From NCBI GenBank assembly GCA_037318855.1, contig CP134874.1, forward strand, positions 1,426,598 through 1,490,597: a stretch of 64,000 nt of DNA, written 5' to 3'. The notes beneath the pieces were generated by a model. That model did no database searches. It saw nothing but the letters and a program-made list of their open reading frames with translations, and was not told the origin of the DNA. This document shows, piece after piece, positions 18,012 to 26,931 of this stretch. This stretch comes from Candidatus Sedimenticola sp. (ex Thyasira tokunagai). Its GTDB lineage: Bacteria; Pseudomonadota; Gammaproteobacteria; Chromatiales; Chromatiaceae. The number at the start of each line of letters is the position of its first letter. Position 1 is the first letter of the stretch. The position numbers were made by a program, and so were the translations under genes.

Positions 18012-21000
18012 ATGGCTGATACCACCACCAACACCCCCAATGCAACGGAACAGGCAGCTAACTACACTTTGGAGATCTCTCGCCAGGAGTTCTCGGGAGT
18101 GACCTTCACTCAAGGTTCCGAAGAGAAAGGTGCGACTCCCAATGATCTGATAGGTGAGTTGCCGGGTGGTGAGAAGTTCGTATTGGCCGATTATCTGGTG
18201 TTGGTGAAGGCTACCGATGGTGCGCTCCCTCCACCACTTACCCTTAATGACGGTACAGTCATTGACGGTGCTGAGGTGTTGGCAGCCCTTGGCGATATTA
18301 ATCTTGATCTGGTGGGCGATACTGCTGCGGGTGGGCAGACTGGGCCGAATGCCACCGGCAATGCCGGTTTCTCTGTCTACTTCCCGGAAGGCTTGGGTGA
18401 CAACTTGCTGCACGGCCCTTATGCGCCGGATCCTGGCGATTTGGGGGCGGGTGACGAAGGGAGCCTGCTCTTTGGTCAGCAGACTCTGGGTACGCTGGAT
18501 ATCGAGGTCCTCACTGATGTCGAGATCAGCGGCTACGAAGATGCCCAGCCCAATCAGCATATAGGTGATTACACACTGGCGCTGATGAAAGTGAACATCG
18601 CCATGACGCCCAGCAACGAGGCGACCTACCGCGACTCACTTACTCTCAACGATATTCCTGACGGTGCTGTTCTCTATGTCGGTGGCACCGATGCCGCCAA
18701 TATCGTCACTGTTGTCGGTGGCTCCTATACCATCGAACTCCTCACCCTGAGCGAGACCGACCAGGAAGCCCTGCTCGATTCCGTCTACATGATTGCGCCG
18801 GATGACAGCGATGTGGATTACCCGCTTACTGCAGAAGCAGTGTTTGGCGGCCCCACCGGCGATCTTGCTGTGCCTGCCGATACAACCGTTATTGTCGATG
18901 CGGTAGCGGATATGCCGGTGGATCTTGATGCCGGCTTTGCAAGCTCAGAACTGCTGGTCAATGGCGATTTTGAAACCGGTGATCTCTCCGGCTGGCGCGT
19001 CGATTTTATCAATGGAGGATTTACGGATGGATTCTATATTGATGATGATGCTGATGCTCAGACTCCATTTTCAGGCTTCCCTTCCGCTGGCCCGGCTTCA
19101 GGTGGCTTCTACGCAGTAGGCGATCAAATTGGACCCAGCGCCCAGGCAATTGAGCAGACATTTGATGTCCCAGCAGGGGCAACCCAGGTCATGTTCAGCG
19201 CAGATCTCTTTTTGAATAATCATGCCGGCGGATATGTGGTGGGCACTGGCCTCGACCCCAACATCGGTCAAAATCAGTATGCACGCATCGATATTCTCGC
19301 CGAGGGCTCAGCACCCTTTGATACCACGGCAGATGTAATTCACTCGATCATTATTGATGAAGATAGTGACCTCGTTGAGGATCCTGTGACCGGCTATGCC
19401 CACTACGAAGTGGATATCAGTGCCTGGGTGACTGCCGGCGAGTCCTACGATATCCGCTTCTCTGCGGTTCAAACCGATTTTCACATGAACTTTGGCCTGG
19501 ACAACGTCAGCATCAAGGCTGCCGGTGCTAGCGGCACCAATGCACTAGTCGACAGCACGGTTGTTCCTCCGAGCAATCCTGCAGAGCCCGCCAGCTCTGA
19601 GCCTAACCCCAGTACCTTGGATTTAACCATCAGCGCTGTCTTCGACGACGTGGAGGATGGCTCCGAAGCCCACCTAATTTTTGCCCGCGTTCCCGAAGGC
19701 TTCACCGCTGTTGACGGTTCTGCAGGCTATCAGGGTGTAATCACCGTCAATGGTGATGGCACTATCAGTTATGACGACGGTGGTGGTACCGTCACCTTTG
19801 CCGCCAATATGGCGGAGCTTGCAGCAGAACTGCGTGGCACTCCTCTGATTGGTGAAGCCTTCGATGGTACTGTGCCTGAAGATCAGGCGATCAATCTGCC
19901 CCAGGGCGTCTATGCCGCCTTTGAGTTGACTGCTGCGGAGATGACCTCTAATGCCGATGCGGCCATGTCTCCCTCATACACCGCCAATGTGACGGTCACC
20001 CTCCAGGCTCCTGATCGTTGGGATATGGAAGAAGGACCTGACGGCTGGCAGGTGGTTGGTGGCGATATCGGCTTTGATGCCGAAGACCTCGACGGTGAGC
20101 CGGGAGATGACTCCGGCGTCATGATCGATGATACCGGTGTGGTTGAATTCAGTGTCCCTACCTGGGCGCTGGCGGTGGATATTCCCACCGAACCGGATAC
20201 CGAGCTGACCTACGAAAATAACATTAGCCTGGTTGAGGCCGGTATCGTTGATGTGACGGTAGATCCGGTCCACGGTCAGCTCTATGTAGATGACTCCGAA
20301 GGGTTCGAGGATGGTGATTCCGGTGATCAGATCGATACTGAAGCCGACCTGCAGGATGCCAGAGTGCCAGTTGCCGACGCCCCCAGCGTTGATTATGTTA
20401 ACACCACCGGTGTTGATGAAGGTCCTATCCCGGTCAATATCGATATCGAAGTGCCGGATAACGAGGTAGTCCTCTCCGTCGTTCTTAGTAATGTGCCTGC
20501 CGGCGCCACGCTGTTTGATTCAACTCACCCTGCCGGTGTCACTGTGGCCGTGACCGGTGATGTTGATCTGGTGGCCTTAGGTCTTGACTATGAGGACCTC
20601 AGCATACTGCCGCCAGACGACAGTGATGTAGATCTTGAATTCCATGTAACAGCGACTCTTGCCGATCCTGATACCGGTCATACCCTGGTACGTGAAGGCG
20701 ACATCTCCATCAAGGTTGATGCCGTGGCTGAAGAGGCGGTGCTCGTTGATCAGAATGATGCCACTGCCTTCAGTTACGTCTACAACGAAGACCAGTCAGA
20801 GGATGATGCAGGAGACACCACAGCTTGGGGTAGTGGAGAAACCGGTTGGACAGACCAGCCCACTGATGGTGACAACTATATTGACGGCGAGCCGGTCTAC
20901 GGCATCGGTTTCAAAGCCACCGTCTCCGATGTAGATCAGGGCGCTGATACGCCCGCTGATATCACAGATGATCAGGGTTCTGAGTACATCGAAAAAATCG

Positions 21001-24000
21001 TTATCGATCCAGTAAGTGCCGGTGATGTATTCGGTACCGATGCCTTTAAGGCTTACATCGATGGCGTTGAATTGAGCGATGGTGCCACAGTATCTGTTCG
21101 TGCTCAGTACCTTGATGCAGGTGGCGTGTTGCAGTCTGGTTTGGTAGATGCAACCGTTGTCCTTAAAGATGGTGCCGCCGTTAGCTCGGATGCTTTTGTG
21201 CTGCTGTTTGATGCAGCCGACCATGTGCAGCGCGTCGATATGACCGATGGACTTGATGGTCCCGGTCTGCAGATTACAATGCCTCAGCATTCCGATAACG
21301 ACGTTACCTTTGATGCCAAGGTCTGGACCCGCGAAGTACCTACCGATGGTGAGATCACCGATCAGAATGATGCGGCGGTAGTCAAAGCTACCATCACACT
21401 GGAAGTTCAGGCAGTGGCTGATGGCGCTGTTATAAATACCACAGCTCAGGATGTCGACCATATAGAGGATGGTACCAGCATTATTGCTGATCATGGTGCA
21501 GATGCCACCGAATCAAACCTCTATGTGCCTGTGGATTTCACCGCTGAACTGGTGGATCAGGATGGCTCTGAGGGTGTCACCCAGATTGTGATCACTCTCA
21601 ATGGTGCAGAGGCAGGCGCACGCTTTGTTGATGGCGTCACTCACACTGACCTGGGTGCCCAGATCACCCTTTCCGGCGTCATCTATGATGTTGACGTAAC
21701 AGGTCAAACGGTCACCCTTAATCTCGCTGCCGGTCAGAGTGGCATTGCTGTTGGTCAGGATATCGACCTGAGCGGTTTGGTTGCTGTCGAATTCCCCATC
21801 GACGACAGTACAGACTTCAGTACCACCTTTACGGTCACCACCACCGAGCTCGACACAGAAGGTGTGGCACTATCAGGTGCAGAGACCTACACCACCACGA
21901 AAACCGTCGATCATGTTATTGAGGGTGTGGTGGGCGAAGCTGATACCTTCTTTGATTTCGATCTGCCCCAGGATGACGGCGGCACCATCATACTGCCGGA
22001 AGACGGCACCTACACCATTGCCAGTCATGGTGCCGATGCGGGCGAGACTCCACTGAGTATCAATGTTGCGTACAGAGCCATAGTTCAGGATATCGATGAA
22101 GTAGCGGTAATAGGTGATGATACCCAGCAGTCTGAAAGTATCACCCAAATCGAGCTGAGCCACGACGGCGACGGTAGCTTCAACATCGGTGGACTCGGCG
22201 TGGGCGATACCGTACTTGTCAGTGGTTACACCGCCACCATCGCTGCGCTAACGGCGACCAGTGCGACCCTGACCTTTGCCGCCGCTGACATGGTCGACAG
22301 CATCGACCTGTCGGGTGTGGTGAGTGTTGATCTGCCGATCGACGACTCCACCGACTTCACCCTGACGGCGGTCACTACTACGACTGAGTACGACGACGAC
22401 ACTGGCATGAGCCAGACCACCACCAAGACCGACAGTCAGCACTTCGAGATCACGGGTGTGGTCGGCGAAGCGGATGCCGCCTTCGACTATGGCGTTGCCG
22501 CCGGTGCCAGCGTGGTGCTGTCGGAAGACGACACCGCAGTGATCGCGGATCACGGTGCGGATGCGGGCGAGACCCCGCTGGTGATCGACGTCAAATACAC
22601 GGCTGCTGTACAGGATATCGACGAAGCCCCGGGAGGCGGCGACGACAGCCAGCAGTCCGAGGGTATCACCCAGGTTGAGCTGAGCCATGATGGCGATGGC
22701 AGTTTCAACATCGGTGGCCTCGGTGTGGGCGATCCCGTTATAGTCAGCGGCTACACCGCTACTATCACCGCCCTGACCGCAACCAGTGCGACCCTGACCT
22801 TTGCCGCCGCCGACATGGTCGACAGCATCGACCTGTCGGGTGTGGTGAGTGTTGATCTGCCGATCGACGACTCCACCGACTTCACCCTGACGGCGGTCAC
22901 TACTACGACTGAGTACGACGACGACACTGGCATGAGCCAGACCACCACCAAGACCGACACCCAGCACTTCGAGATCGAAGGTGTGGTGGCTGAAGCAGCG
23001 GCGACACTGAGTGCGTTCGACGATGGAGACACTGAAGTCACTACGGGTACCGTGGTGCTGACTGAGGACAACGGTGTTCCCGGGGCTCAGGGTATCGAGT
23101 CGCCCATCGCTGGATTCCAGGGGGCTCGTGGCCGCCTGATTGAATTTGACTACAGTGCGAAGACCCAGGACTACGGCACGGGCTCAGACGACTCCGAGGC
23201 GATCACCCGCATCGTACTGGACAAGGGTGCCTGTGAAGGCGGCTGGGTCTATGACAGTGACGGTGATGGCACACTGGGTCTGACCATTCTGGATGGCAAT
23301 GGTGCCGTGGTCACTGAGGCCGATGCAGGGCTCGCAGTGCTCGACCCCAATGTGGATGGGCATCTTGAGCTGACATTCAGCAATCCGGATGTTGAGTCTG
23401 TCACTCTGGATGGTGCGATTGGTGTTCGCCTGTTCCCGGATGACAGTACTGACTTTGACCTGACCGTTACCACGACCACAGTGGAGTACGATGACGAAGG
23501 CGATACCGTTGTGGTGGATACGGTCGACACCGAAAACACTCTGCACTTCGAGATCCAGGGTGTGGTGGCTGAAGCAGCGGCGACACTGAGTGCGTTCGAC
23601 GATGGAGACACTGAAGTCACTACGGGTACCGTGGTGCTGACTGAGGACAATGGTGTTCCCGGCGCCCAGGGAATGGAATCACCTATAGCAGGGATAATCC
23701 AGGGAATTCGTGGCCGCCTGATCGAGTTTGACTATACAGCAAAGACTCAGGATTACGGTCCCAATTCAGACGACTCCGAGGCGATCACCCGCATCGTACT
23801 GGACAAGGGTGCCTGTGAAGGCGGCTGGGTCTATGACAGTGACGGTGATGGCACACTGGGTCTGACCATTCTGGATGGCAATGGTGCCGTGGTCACTGAG
23901 GCCGATGCAGGGCTCGCAGTGCTCGACCCCAATGTGGATGGGCATCTTGAGCTGACTTTCAGCAATCCGGATGTTGAGTCTGTCACTCTGGATGGTGCGA

Positions 24001-25586
24001 TTGGTGTTCGCCTGTCCCCGGATGACAGCACCGACTTTGACCTGACTGTGACTGCTACGACAGTCGAGTACGACGATGAAGGTGGCGCTGTAGCTGTTGA
24101 CACGACAGACACCAGCAATGTGTTGCACTTCGAGATTCAGGGCGAAGTGGGTCCCGCCAATGTGAGTGCGGCAAGTGGCCATGGCTTTGATGCAGTGCAT
24201 GCAGATGCAGATGGCTCTACCGGTGGTGGTAGCTGGGCCTACTTTGAAGGATTAGATGCTCCAGTTGATGTTGATTTCAGCACAGCCACTCAGGATTTCG
24301 ATCTCTCGGAGGGTGTCTCCTCAGAAGGTATTGCACGAATTCTGTTGACTGAAGTTGGCAGAGGCGAATTCGTCTTTGCCTCGGGAGATCCCGTCACATC
24401 AAGCAGCACTTCTCTGACTATTGATGGCCACAAAGCGACAGCTCGTGATCTTGGTAACGGCGAGATGATAGTGGAGTTCGGTATTGGGGCAGGTGCACCT
24501 GATGCCGTTATTCCTGAGGATGAGCCTGATTATTACGTTAACTCTAGTAATCAAGCACTCCAAGATATCAACGGTGATTTTGTAGGATATGGTGCTGACG
24601 GTCGAGCCGTGACTGTCACAGGGCGTGTCGGTGATGCTGACCCGGCACGGCACAATGATGCCTTCCTGGTTACACTCAGCGCTGGAGAAACACTGGTTGT
24701 TTCGGATTACGCCAACCTCAATGCACAGATTTACGATCAGGCTACAGGTAGCGTCGTAGTTGAAACTGCTGCTCTGGAGACGTTGAAAGATGGGCATTTG
24801 GAGTATAGCTCTGCAGATGGTGGTAACTACATAGTAAAAGTCTGGAGTGCCAGCACTACAAGGACAAATTACGATCTCGATCTCTTTGTGATGGAGGAGA
24901 GTTTTGTATCGCCGGCGCTGGTGGATGGGGTGGATCTCAGCGGCGTGGTGGCCATCGATCTTGACGGGGCTTCCACACTCAATGCCTCAGTACAGACGGT
25001 GGAATTTGACGATAACGGTGGTGCGGTTGCCTCACGGACGACTTGGATCGACGCGGAGTCACAGCATCTGTTTGGTTTGGATACTACTGATGGCACAGCT
25101 GATGGCAGCCGAAATCTGCTGGAGGGCGGTACTGGTGCGGATCTCCTTAAAGGAAAAGGTGATGACGATCTGCTCTCTGGTGGCGCAGGGGATGATGACC
25201 TCAGAGGAGGAGGGGGACGCGATGTACTCATTGGCGGTGAGGGCGATGATACCCTGACCGGCGGGAATGGTCGTGACACCTTCTTCTTCCAGGAGAGTTT
25301 CGATGGTCATGATAACATTACTGATTTCTCGGCAGCCTCGCTGGGGATTGGTAGCAATGGTGAAGATACACTTGACCTGGATGCGTTGTTTGACAGTCTT
25401 GGAATAGCTTCAGCTGACCGGGAACTCGATGTCACTGGAAATGTGCTTAAAGTGGGGACCAGTACAGGGGGTGTTTTCACCGATGAAACTTACGGTGACT
25501 TCTCGGTAACATTCGATGGCCTGAGTGAGTCACAAATCAATGACTTGCTTGCAAATGGCAATATCCATATCAGCGACGAAAGCTGA
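18012..25586 (+). CDS. Giant LapA-like type I-secreted adhesin
   Basis: The ATG at 18012 has GGGAG 8 bases upstream and gives 2524 residues; an ATG 24 bases earlier has no such site. The N-terminal about 110 residues form a putative retention module ending with TAAG at residues 104-107, the LapG-type cleavage site. A carbohydrate-binding-like domain begins near residue 314 (NGDFETGDLSGW). About residues 1160-2045 hold tandem Ig-like or cadherin-like repeats with the recurring LPIDDSTDF motif. A PPC-like domain follows (about 2170-2300), then RTX calcium-binding nonapeptides (GGAGDDDLRGGGGRDVLIGG) and a C-terminal type I secretion region. The protein is very acidic. The exporter is encoded at 26.9-34 kb; the LapG/LapD pair at 12.2-14.9 kb should control its release. 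Confidence 0.9.
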   Translation: MADTTTNTPNATEQAANYTLEISRQEFSGVTFTQGSEEKGATPNDLIGELPGGEKFVLADYLVLVKATDGALPPPLTLNDGTVIDGAEVLAALGDINLDLVGDTAAGGQTGPNATGNAGFSVYFPEGLGDNLLHGPYAPDPGDLGAGDEGSLLFGQQTLGTLDIEVLTDVEISGYEDAQPNQHIGDYTLALMKVNIAMTPSNEATYRDSLTLNDIPDGAVLYVGGTDAANIVTVVGGSYTIELLTLSETDQEALLDSVYMIAPDDSDVDYPLTAEAVFGGPTGDLAVPADTTVIVDAVADMPVDLDAGFASSELLVNGDFETGDLSGWRVDFINGGFTDGFYIDDDADAQTPFSGFPSAGPASGGFYAVGDQIGPSAQAIEQTFDVPAGATQVMFSADLFLNNHAGGYVVGTGLDPNIGQNQYARIDILAEGSAPFDTTADVIHSIIIDEDSDLVEDPVTGYAHYEVDISAWVTAGESYDIRFSAVQTDFHMNFGLDNVSIKAAGASGTNALVDSTVVPPSNPAEPASSEPNPSTLDLTISAVFDDVEDGSEAHLIFARVPEGFTAVDGSAGYQGVITVNGDGTISYDDGGGTVTFAANMAELAAELRGTPLIGEAFDGTVPEDQAINLPQGVYAAFELTAAEMTSNADAAMSPSYTANVTVTLQAPDRWDMEEGPDGWQVVGGDIGFDAEDLDGEPGDDSGVMIDDTGVVEFSVPTWALAVDIPTEPDTELTYENNISLVEAGIVDVTVDPVHGQLYVDDSEGFEDGDSGDQIDTEADLQDARVPVADAPSVDYVNTTGVDEGPIPVNIDIEVPDNEVVLSVVLSNVPAGATLFDSTHPAGVTVAVTGDVDLVALGLDYEDLSILPPDDSDVDLEFHVTATLADPDTGHTLVREGDISIKVDAVAEEAVLVDQNDATAFSYVYNEDQSEDDAGDTTAWGSGETGWTDQPTDGDNYIDGEPVYGIGFKATVSDVDQGADTPADITDDQGSEYIEKIVIDPVSAGDVFGTDAFKAYIDGVELSDGATVSVRAQYLDAGGVLQSGLVDATVVLKDGAAVSSDAFVLLFDAADHVQRVDMTDGLDGPGLQITMPQHSDNDVTFDAKVWTREVPTDGEITDQNDAAVVKATITLEVQAVADGAVINTTAQDVDHIEDGTSIIADHGADATESNLYVPVDFTAELVDQDGSEGVTQIVITLNGAEAGARFVDGVTHTDLGAQITLSGVIYDVDVTGQTVTLNLAAGQSGIAVGQDIDLSGLVAVEFPIDDSTDFSTTFTVTTTELDTEGVALSGAETYTTTKTVDHVIEGVVGEADTFFDFDLPQDDGGTIILPEDGTYTIASHGADAGETPLSINVAYRAIVQDIDEVAVIGDDTQQSESITQIELSHDGDGSFNIGGLGVGDTVLVSGYTATIAALTATSATLTFAAADMVDSIDLSGVVSVDLPIDDSTDFTLTAVTTTTEYDDDTGMSQTTTKTDSQHFEITGVVGEADAAFDYGVAAGASVVLSEDDTAVIADHGADAGETPLVIDVKYTAAVQDIDEAPGGGDDSQQSEGITQVELSHDGDGSFNIGGLGVGDPVIVSGYTATITALTATSATLTFAAADMVDSIDLSGVVSVDLPIDDSTDFTLTAVTTTTEYDDDTGMSQTTTKTDTQHFEIEGVVAEAAATLSAFDDGDTEVTTGTVVLTEDNGVPGAQGIESPIAGFQGARGRLIEFDYSAKTQDYGTGSDDSEAITRIVLDKGACEGGWVYDSDGDGTLGLTILDGNGAVVTEADAGLAVLDPNVDGHLELTFSNPDVESVTLDGAIGVRLFPDDSTDFDLTVTTTTVEYDDEGDTVVVDTVDTENTLHFEIQGVVAEAAATLSAFDDGDTEVTTGTVVLTEDNGVPGAQGMESPIAGIIQGIRGRLIEFDYTAKTQDYGPNSDDSEAITRIVLDKGACEGGWVYDSDGDGTLGLTILDGNGAVVTEADAGLAVLDPNVDGHLELTFSNPDVESVTLDGAIGVRLSPDDSTDFDLTVTATTVEYDDEGGAVAVDTTDTSNVLHFEIQGEVGPANVSAASGHGFDAVHADADGSTGGGSWAYFEGLDAPVDVDFSTATQDFDLSEGVSSEGIARILLTEVGRGEFVFASGDPVTSSSTSLTIDGHKATARDLGNGEMIVEFGIGAGAPDAVIPEDEPDYYVNSSNQALQDINGDFVGYGADGRAVTVTGRVGDADPARHNDAFLVTLSAGETLVVSDYANLNAQIYDQATGSVVVETAALETLKDGHLEYSSADGGNYIVKVWSASTTRTNYDLDLFVMEESFVSPALVDGVDLSGVVAIDLDGASTLNASVQTVEFDDNGGAVASRTTWIDAESQHLFGLDTTDGTADGSRNLLEGGTGADLLKGKGDDDLLSGGAGDDDLRGGGGRDVLIGGEGDDTLTGGNGRDTFFFQESFDGHDNITDFSAASLGIGSNGEDTLDLDALFDSLGIASADRELDVTGNVLKVGTSTGGVFTDETYGDFSVTFDGLSESQINDLLANGNIHISDES
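21924..22980 (+). repeat. Tandem domain repeat in the adhesin (period about 525-531 bp)
   Basis: Two units beginning with the codons for GVVGEAD (near 21924 and 22455) encode repeated domains of about 175 residues. The second half is nearly identical at the DNA level, including the segment around GACATGGTCGACAGC at 22287 and 22812. Recent duplication or gene conversion is likely. Confidence 0.8.
22981..24138 (+). repeat. Tandem domain repeat in the adhesin (period 579 bp)
   Basis: Two units of 193 codons start at the codons for GVVAEAA near 22981 and 23560. Long stretches are identical at the DNA level, including most of the part encoding EAITRIVLDKGACEGGWVYD. A cysteine in each unit is unusual for an extracellular type I-secreted adhesin. 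Confidence 0.82.
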
Positions 25587-25602
25587 TTGGTTACAGTGGT
25601 AA

Positions 25603-25632
25603 GTTCCGGGTAGCAGTTTTGCTGCCCGGAAC
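25603..25632 (+). terminator. Hairpin after the adhesin gene
   Basis: GTTCCGGGTAGC and GCTGCCCGGAAC form a 12-bp stem with one G-U pair around a short loop, 17 bases after the adhesin stop. No T-run follows, so it may protect the transcript 3' end or attenuate rather than end transcription. Confidence 0.5.
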
Positions 25633-25731
25633 ACTTCACCTGATATTACCGTAGAGCGAGCGGTTTGTTACCGTGAGTGTGTATACTAGGATTAGTAAGG
25701 CGGAGGGCACATTGTCCCTGCCAATGTAGAC

Positions 25732-25947
25732 ATGAGCATGAATAGAACCGGCGATACGATAGATCTGGATGCATTGTTCGATATGCTGAACCTGGCTGAT
25801 CAACCGGCTGGGCGGGACGTTGCTTCCTCAAAGCAAGCTGCTCCGTACTTCGCCGGTTTGGTTGCTGAGCCTGACCTGCAATTAGATAGCATTAACAGCC
25901 TGGAAGATCTTATCTCTGGTGGGGAGATCTCTTCAGATCCATCTTGA
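25732..25947 (+). CDS. Small acidic ORF resembling the adhesin C-terminus
   Basis: The 71-residue product is not a known family to me. It begins MSMNRTGDTIDLDALFDMLN; the adhesin C-terminus contains EDTLDLDALFDSLG at the equivalent distance from its end. The last residues also align: NSLEDLISGGEISSDPS here against QINDLLANGNIHISDES in the adhesin. No RTX repeats are present. The gene lacks an obvious ribosome site, and lies 145 bases downstream of the adhesin, convergent with the protease gene. It could be a remnant of a duplicated adhesin end, or a small secreted protein using the same export signal. Reality as a gene is uncertain. Confidence 0.5.
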   Translation: MSMNRTGDTIDLDALFDMLNLADQPAGRDVASSKQAAPYFAGLVAEPDLQLDSINSLEDLISGGEISSDPS

Positions 25948-25955
25948 GGTTATCG

Positions 25956-26753
25956 TCATTGCTGGGCTGGGGAAGTGACTGACTCTTTTTTCCAACCACT
26001 TATGACCCCGCCGGGGACAGCTAGTCCCAGTTCACGCTCATTCTCTTTAGCTCTTCCTACGTGAATAGCAATGACTAGGCGCTTTTTGCCGTCGTTAGCT
26101 ATCAATGGTGATCCTGAATCGCCGCCAATAGCTCTGCAACTGTGTGCCAATAGTTTTTTTCCTTCAATAAAACCGTGGAGCACGCAGTCGTCATCCCTGG
26201 TGAGGACATATTGCCAGTCTCTGCTATACCCCGCCTGCTCGATTTTATTGCCGCTTTTGTGAAGTTTCTGCAGTGTCGCCCTATTCAGGGGCATCAATGG
26301 CAGTGGCTTAACATCGCTGAGCGGTGAGGTGAGGTTGATAATCGCCCAGTCGGTTTCAGCTCTCTTCAGGTGATCGCTTATATCGGGGTTGTATTGAGGG
26401 CTGATGAACAGTGATTTTCCCCGGCCGTGAGCAATATAGCTCCCTTTTTGGTAACCGGCCAGAAAGTGCAGCTCTGTTACCGGAAGGGGTTGTCCTGTTC
26501 TTGGGTTCCAGAGGCAGTGAGCTGCAGTGAGCACATGACTGGGCGTGATCAATACACCGGTGCAGTGCCCCGTGCCCGCACGATTGACTCTCCCTATGGC
26601 ACTCCAGGGGTGGGAAGCTGCATCAACAATGGTGCGCTCTTCAGGGCTAAGCCTCTTCCCGGCCGTTAGGGGCTGAGCTATCCATATAAAAAGCAGCAGG
26701 GGCAACAACCTGTAAGGCACAGAAAACAGTATATTTCTAGGAATATAAGTCAT
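25956..26753 (-). CDS. Trypsin-like serine protease, secreted
   Basis: The 265-residue protein has a signal peptide (VPYRLLPLLLFIWIAQPLTA) and an S1/V8-type protease domain. The triad can be placed: His in VLTAAHCLWN, Asp in AETDWAIINL and Ser in GGDSGSPLIAND. The cysteines in HCTGVL and AAHC, and those in DDDCVL and SCRAIGG, could form disulfides, as expected for an exported enzyme. It lies between the adhesin and its outer membrane factor, on the opposite strand. A role in trimming or turnover of surface proteins is a guess from position; general extracellular proteolysis is equally possible. Confidence 0.85.
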   Translation of the reverse strand: MTYIPRNILFSVPYRLLPLLLFIWIAQPLTAGKRLSPEERTIVDAASHPWSAIGRVNRAGTGHCTGVLITPSHVLTAAHCLWNPRTGQPLPVTELHFLAGYQKGSYIAHGRGKSLFISPQYNPDISDHLKRAETDWAIINLTSPLSDVKPLPLMPLNRATLQKLHKSGNKIEQAGYSRDWQYVLTRDDDCVLHGFIEGKKLLAHSCRAIGGDSGSPLIANDGKKRLVIAIHVGRAKENERELGLAVPGGVISGWKKESVTSPAQQ

Positions 26754-26817
26754 TATCTTGCAAGGGTCGTTACTCTTTCGAGTTTATTCCAGTAACTTAT
26801 ACTAATTGCAGGACTTT

Positions 26818-26846
26818 TTGACATAGAAATCATTGTGTTTTATAGC
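26818..26846 (+). promoter_or_regulatory. Candidate promoter of the TolC-like gene
   Basis: TTGACA at 26818-26823 and TATAGC at 26841-26846 are separated by 17 bases, about 85 bases before the start codon. The -35 is a perfect consensus, the -10 is less good. Confidence 0.5.
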
Positions 26847-26931
26847 CCATTTGAGGTATAAAATAGTGCTATTGCATAATGATGCAATCTACTTGGATGT
26901 TTTACCATAAGAATACCGGGGGAATTGGAAC

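Noticed and set aside
22248..22967. Long open frames on the minus strand inside the adhesin gene
   Set aside because: They mirror the strong codon and residue bias of the repeats, have no ribosome sites, and recur at the same place in each repeat unit.
21924..24138. Tandem repeats as a CRISPR array
   Set aside because: Periods are over 500 bp, in frame and protein-coding; there are no short direct repeats with unique spacers.
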